Source of the DNA: Anaerolineales bacterium
GTDB lineage: Bacteria; Chloroflexota; Anaerolineae; Anaerolineales; Villigracilaceae
Reading direction: 5' to 3'
Length of the DNA: 23,589 bases
Assembly (NCBI GenBank): GCA_016928525.1
Contig: JAFGKO010000339.1
Coordinates: 1 to 23,589, forward strand
The notes under the pieces were generated by a model. It made no database searches. It was not told the origin of the DNA and saw only the letters and a program-made list of their open reading frames with translations. The position numbers and the translations under genes were made by a program. Each line of letters opens with the position of its first letter. The first letter of the stretch is position 1. Positions 21,651-23,589 of the stretch are shown here, in pieces.

Positions 21651-23183
21651 TTATTTTTCCTTCAACACCACCTTCGCCGCATTGCGCCCACTCGCGCCGC
21701 TGACACCGCCCCCGGCATGGACGCCGCTGCCGCACAGATACAATCCCTCAATCGGCGTTTTATGGTTTGACCAGCCCGGGATGGGACGCATGAACATGAA
21801 CTGGTCGAGCATGATCTGTCCGTGGTTGAGGTCGCCTTCGATGAGGGAGTAGGTGGTTTCCAGGTCGGCTGGCGTTAAAGACTTTAGACTTTGGACTTTA
21901 GACTTCAGATCAGGGAAATGTTCTGCCAATGTGTTAATTGCTAAGTTTTCAACCCGTTTTCTTCCTTCTTCCCAATTCCCTTTTTTCAACTGAAAAGGGG
22001 CAAATTGAAAATGGACCGAAACCACATTTTCAGTTGTAGTCACTTCAAGATAAGGTTTTCCAGAGATTTCACCATATTTGGCGGCATCGTAGGCTTTTTC
22101 CAGGTAGCGCAGGGAGGGGGCAACTGCATAGGTTGTAGACGGCATCATCCCATCAGGCAGGGACGCCACACCCAAATGCACTTTTGCGACCGAGCCGCGC
22201 ATCTTGATAGACTGCACGTTCCAGACGAAGGTGGGAGTCAGTTCCATCGGGCCGATCAGGGATAGAAACGTCCGTTTGGGATCGGTTGCGGAGAGAACTG
22301 TTGCTGCATCAATCTCTTCGCCGTTTGACAAAACTACACCTGTAGCGCGTCCACCTTTGACTTTGATGCGCGCAACCTCTGCATTCAAGCGGATTTCCGC
22401 GCCATAAGCTTTGGCAGCCTCGACCAACGAGCCCGTGACTCGCCCGGCTTGGCCAATGTGCCGGTGTGCCAATCCACCGCGGTTGAGCCAGTTGTGGAGC
22501 ATATTAAAGGTTGTTCCGGCAGACATGACCCCCAGTGTCACGCCGTGAATACCGAGCGAGGCGAGTGCCGCCTTCACCTGCTCGGATTCGAACCACTCCT
22601 CCACGAATTCGACCGCCGTCATCGGCAAAGCGCGGATGATGTCCAGCATGTCTTTGCGGCCCATGGAGCGCAGTTTGAGTCCCAACTGGGCCAAAGGCAG
22701 GCCTTCGCTCAGGGAGTCGGGTTTGGGCAAACGGGGCATAGACGTACGGTATGCGGCTTCGAGGAAAGAAGTCGCTTTGGACATGAAGGCCAGGAAATCC
22801 GGCCAGCGCGCTGCGTCTTTGGCGGAGAAGCGTTTGATGGATTCGGTTGCTTTCACGGGATCATCGTAGGTCACGCTTACATTGTCCCCGAAGGGGAAAA
22901 CGTGACCTGCATCGAGGAGCGAGATAAATTCTGATTTAGCGAAAACAGGCTTAGGTTTGAGTCCAAAGCGAGGCAAATTCAAATCGCGGATGATATCGGG
23001 GCGCAGAGTCCCGCTCTGGAGCGTGTCCGCTTTGAAGCCGTCGAATTCTTCCGTCACCAGCGTGCCGCCGGGGATGGCGCGTCGTTCGAGCACGAGCACC
23101 TTTTTACTAGCCTTGGCAAGATAGGCGGCGGAGACTAAACCGTTATGTCCCGCGCCGATAATAATTGTTTCATAGTTTTTCAT
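21651..23183 (-). CDS. phytoene desaturase-like (CrtI/PYROXD2-type) FAD oxidoreductase
   Basis: The protein has 510 residues. The dinucleotide fold is at the very start (ETIIIGAGHNGLVSAAYLAK, residues 5-24) with LERRAIPGG following. The C-terminal FAD motif is PIEGLYLCGSGVHAGGGVSG, with GASGRNAAKVVL at the end. Compared with true phytoene desaturases, this class (phytoene dehydrogenase and related, PYROXD2-like) has an unknown substrate. It could be a carotenoid enzyme, but no crtB is here. The start at 23183 has AAGGG seven bases upstream. It lies downstream of a paralogue at 23261-23589 on the same strand, so a tandem duplication is likely. The Rieske gene follows 142 bp later. Confidence 0.88.
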   Translation of the reverse strand: MKNYETIIIGAGHNGLVSAAYLAKASKKVLVLERRAIPGGTLVTEEFDGFKADTLQSGTLRPDIIRDLNLPRFGLKPKPVFAKSEFISLLDAGHVFPFGDNVSVTYDDPVKATESIKRFSAKDAARWPDFLAFMSKATSFLEAAYRTSMPRLPKPDSLSEGLPLAQLGLKLRSMGRKDMLDIIRALPMTAVEFVEEWFESEQVKAALASLGIHGVTLGVMSAGTTFNMLHNWLNRGGLAHRHIGQAGRVTGSLVEAAKAYGAEIRLNAEVARIKVKGGRATGVVLSNGEEIDAATVLSATDPKRTFLSLIGPMELTPTFVWNVQSIKMRGSVAKVHLGVASLPDGMMPSTTYAVAPSLRYLEKAYDAAKYGEISGKPYLEVTTTENVVSVHFQFAPFQLKKGNWEEGRKRVENLAINTLAEHFPDLKSKVQSLKSLTPADLETTYSLIEGDLNHGQIMLDQFMFMRPIPGWSNHKTPIEGLYLCGSGVHAGGGVSGASGRNAAKVVLKEK

Positions 23184-23198
23184 GAGTAACCCTTATTC

Positions 23199-23258
23199 AC
23201 CACGGAGACACAGAATCACGGAGCTTTTAATTTCTCCGTGTCTCCGTGACTCTGTGGT
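23199..23258. repeat. intergenic inverted repeat (CACGGAGACAC family)
   Basis: The left arm at 23199-23223 (ACCACGGAGACACAGAATCA onward) is complementary to the right arm at 23234-23258 (ending GACTCTGTGGT) with several mismatches. It is 2 bp from the stop codon of the downstream CrtI-like paralogue. It belongs to a dispersed family made of short CACGGAG/ACACAGA units. Confidence 0.65.
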
Positions 23259-23260
23259 TT

Positions 23261-23589
23261 TCATTTCCAGTCCTTAAGCGCCTCTTGCACAGCCAGCTTG
23301 CCCGCCGCGCCCATCACCCCGCCGCCGGGATGCGCGCCGCTGGCGGCCAGGTAGTAGCCGGGCAGGGGCGTGCGGAAGTCAGCCCAACCCGGCGCGGGGC
23401 GCAGGAAGAAGATCTGGTGCAGCAGTAGTTCGCCGTGGAAGATGTTGCCACCGGTGATGCCCGCGATGCGCTCGATTTCGACCGGCGTGATGACCTGCAT
23501 CCCGACGATGGCGCGGCGGATATTGGGCGCATATCGCTCCAACGTGGAGATGACTGTCTCGGCGAAGGCATCCTTTTTTGCCTGGTTCC
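23261..23589 (-). CDS. second CrtI-like FAD oxidoreductase, C-terminal part (cut by window edge)
   Basis: The frame is open from the right edge (…NQAKKDAFAETVISTLERYA) to TGA at 23261, about 109 residues. It has the family end: GNIFHGELLLHQIFFLRPAP followed by GWADFRTPLPGYYLAASGAH and PGGGVMGAAGKLAVQEAL. It aligns throughout with the C-terminus of the protein at 21651-23183, for example HGQIMLDQFMFMRPIPGWSN against HGELLLHQIFFLRPAPGWAD. It is thus a paralogue in tandem. Its start and N-terminus lie beyond the window. Confidence 0.88.
   Translation of the reverse strand, partial: NQAKKDAFAETVISTLERYAPNIRRAIVGMQVITPVEIERIAGITGGNIFHGELLLHQIFFLRPAPGWADFRTPLPGYYLAASGAHPGGGVMGAAGKLAVQEALKDWK

Noticed and set aside
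21882..21912. AAAGTC/TAAAGTC-type tandem units within the CrtI-like gene, as a third in-frame repeat insertion
   Set aside because: The encoded stretch (LKSKVQSLKSLTPAD) has the length expected for the family at this place, so no insertion is evident. A repeat-like codon pattern alone is not enough.

Overview
The window is most likely from a Chloroflexota genome (Anaerolineae-like). This is judged from a serine hydroxymethyltransferase-GcvT fusion, a bacterial mevalonate kinase next to a DPPR-synthase-like UbiA protein, several genes with a -10 box only a few bases before the ATG, and many dispersed palindromic repeats of the kind common in that phylum. The assignment is an inference; no rRNA or other marker is present. 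No tRNA, rRNA or CRISPR array was seen.

Layout. Positions 1-1860 form a low-GC accessory segment. It starts with what may be the last codons of a transposase. Two small toxin-antitoxin-like gene pairs follow on the minus strand: a decayed MNT-HEPN pair, and an intact DUF5647-like/DUF7718-like pair. Each pair is followed by a diverged copy of the last ~23 codons of the neighbouring glyA-gcvT gene, and each is preceded by an identical 30-bp terminator-hairpin repeat and a -10 box. The segment therefore looks like a small cassette array built on the 3' end of a housekeeping gene, and it is the most unusual thing in the window. The 1064-residue GlyA-GcvT fusion (1862-5056, minus) follows. Its interdomain linker is encoded by palindromic repeat DNA.

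Positions 5057-5534 hold repeats and a strongly structured leader in front of a secreted seven-repeat FG-GAP/PKD surface protein (5535-8411). A cytosolic GAF-histidine kinase (8572-9825) comes next, with a near-consensus promoter that gives a leaderless mRNA. It converges on a minus-strand group: TfoX C-terminal-domain protein, Fpg/Nei-like glycosylase, TlyA-like rRNA methyltransferase and a zinc-ribbon protein. tlyA also carries an in-frame palindromic insertion. A divergent plus-strand run holds UbiA-family prenyltransferase, mevalonate kinase, FAD oxidoreductase and M1-family lipoprotein peptidase. The first two overlap by ATGA, which ties isoprenoid precursor synthesis to a polyprenyl-phosphate-using enzyme.

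The right part holds an MFS transporter (minus), a sulfotransferase-family protein with a C-terminal membrane anchor (plus), a two-module VOC/CatE-like protein (plus), a Rieske oxygenase alpha subunit (minus) and two tandem CrtI-like FAD oxidoreductases (minus), the second cut by the window edge. Dispersed palindromic repeats of several families sit in the gaps at 5073-5187, 15482-15546, 21530-21641 and 23199-23258.

All function assignments come from reading motifs by eye; no search was run.
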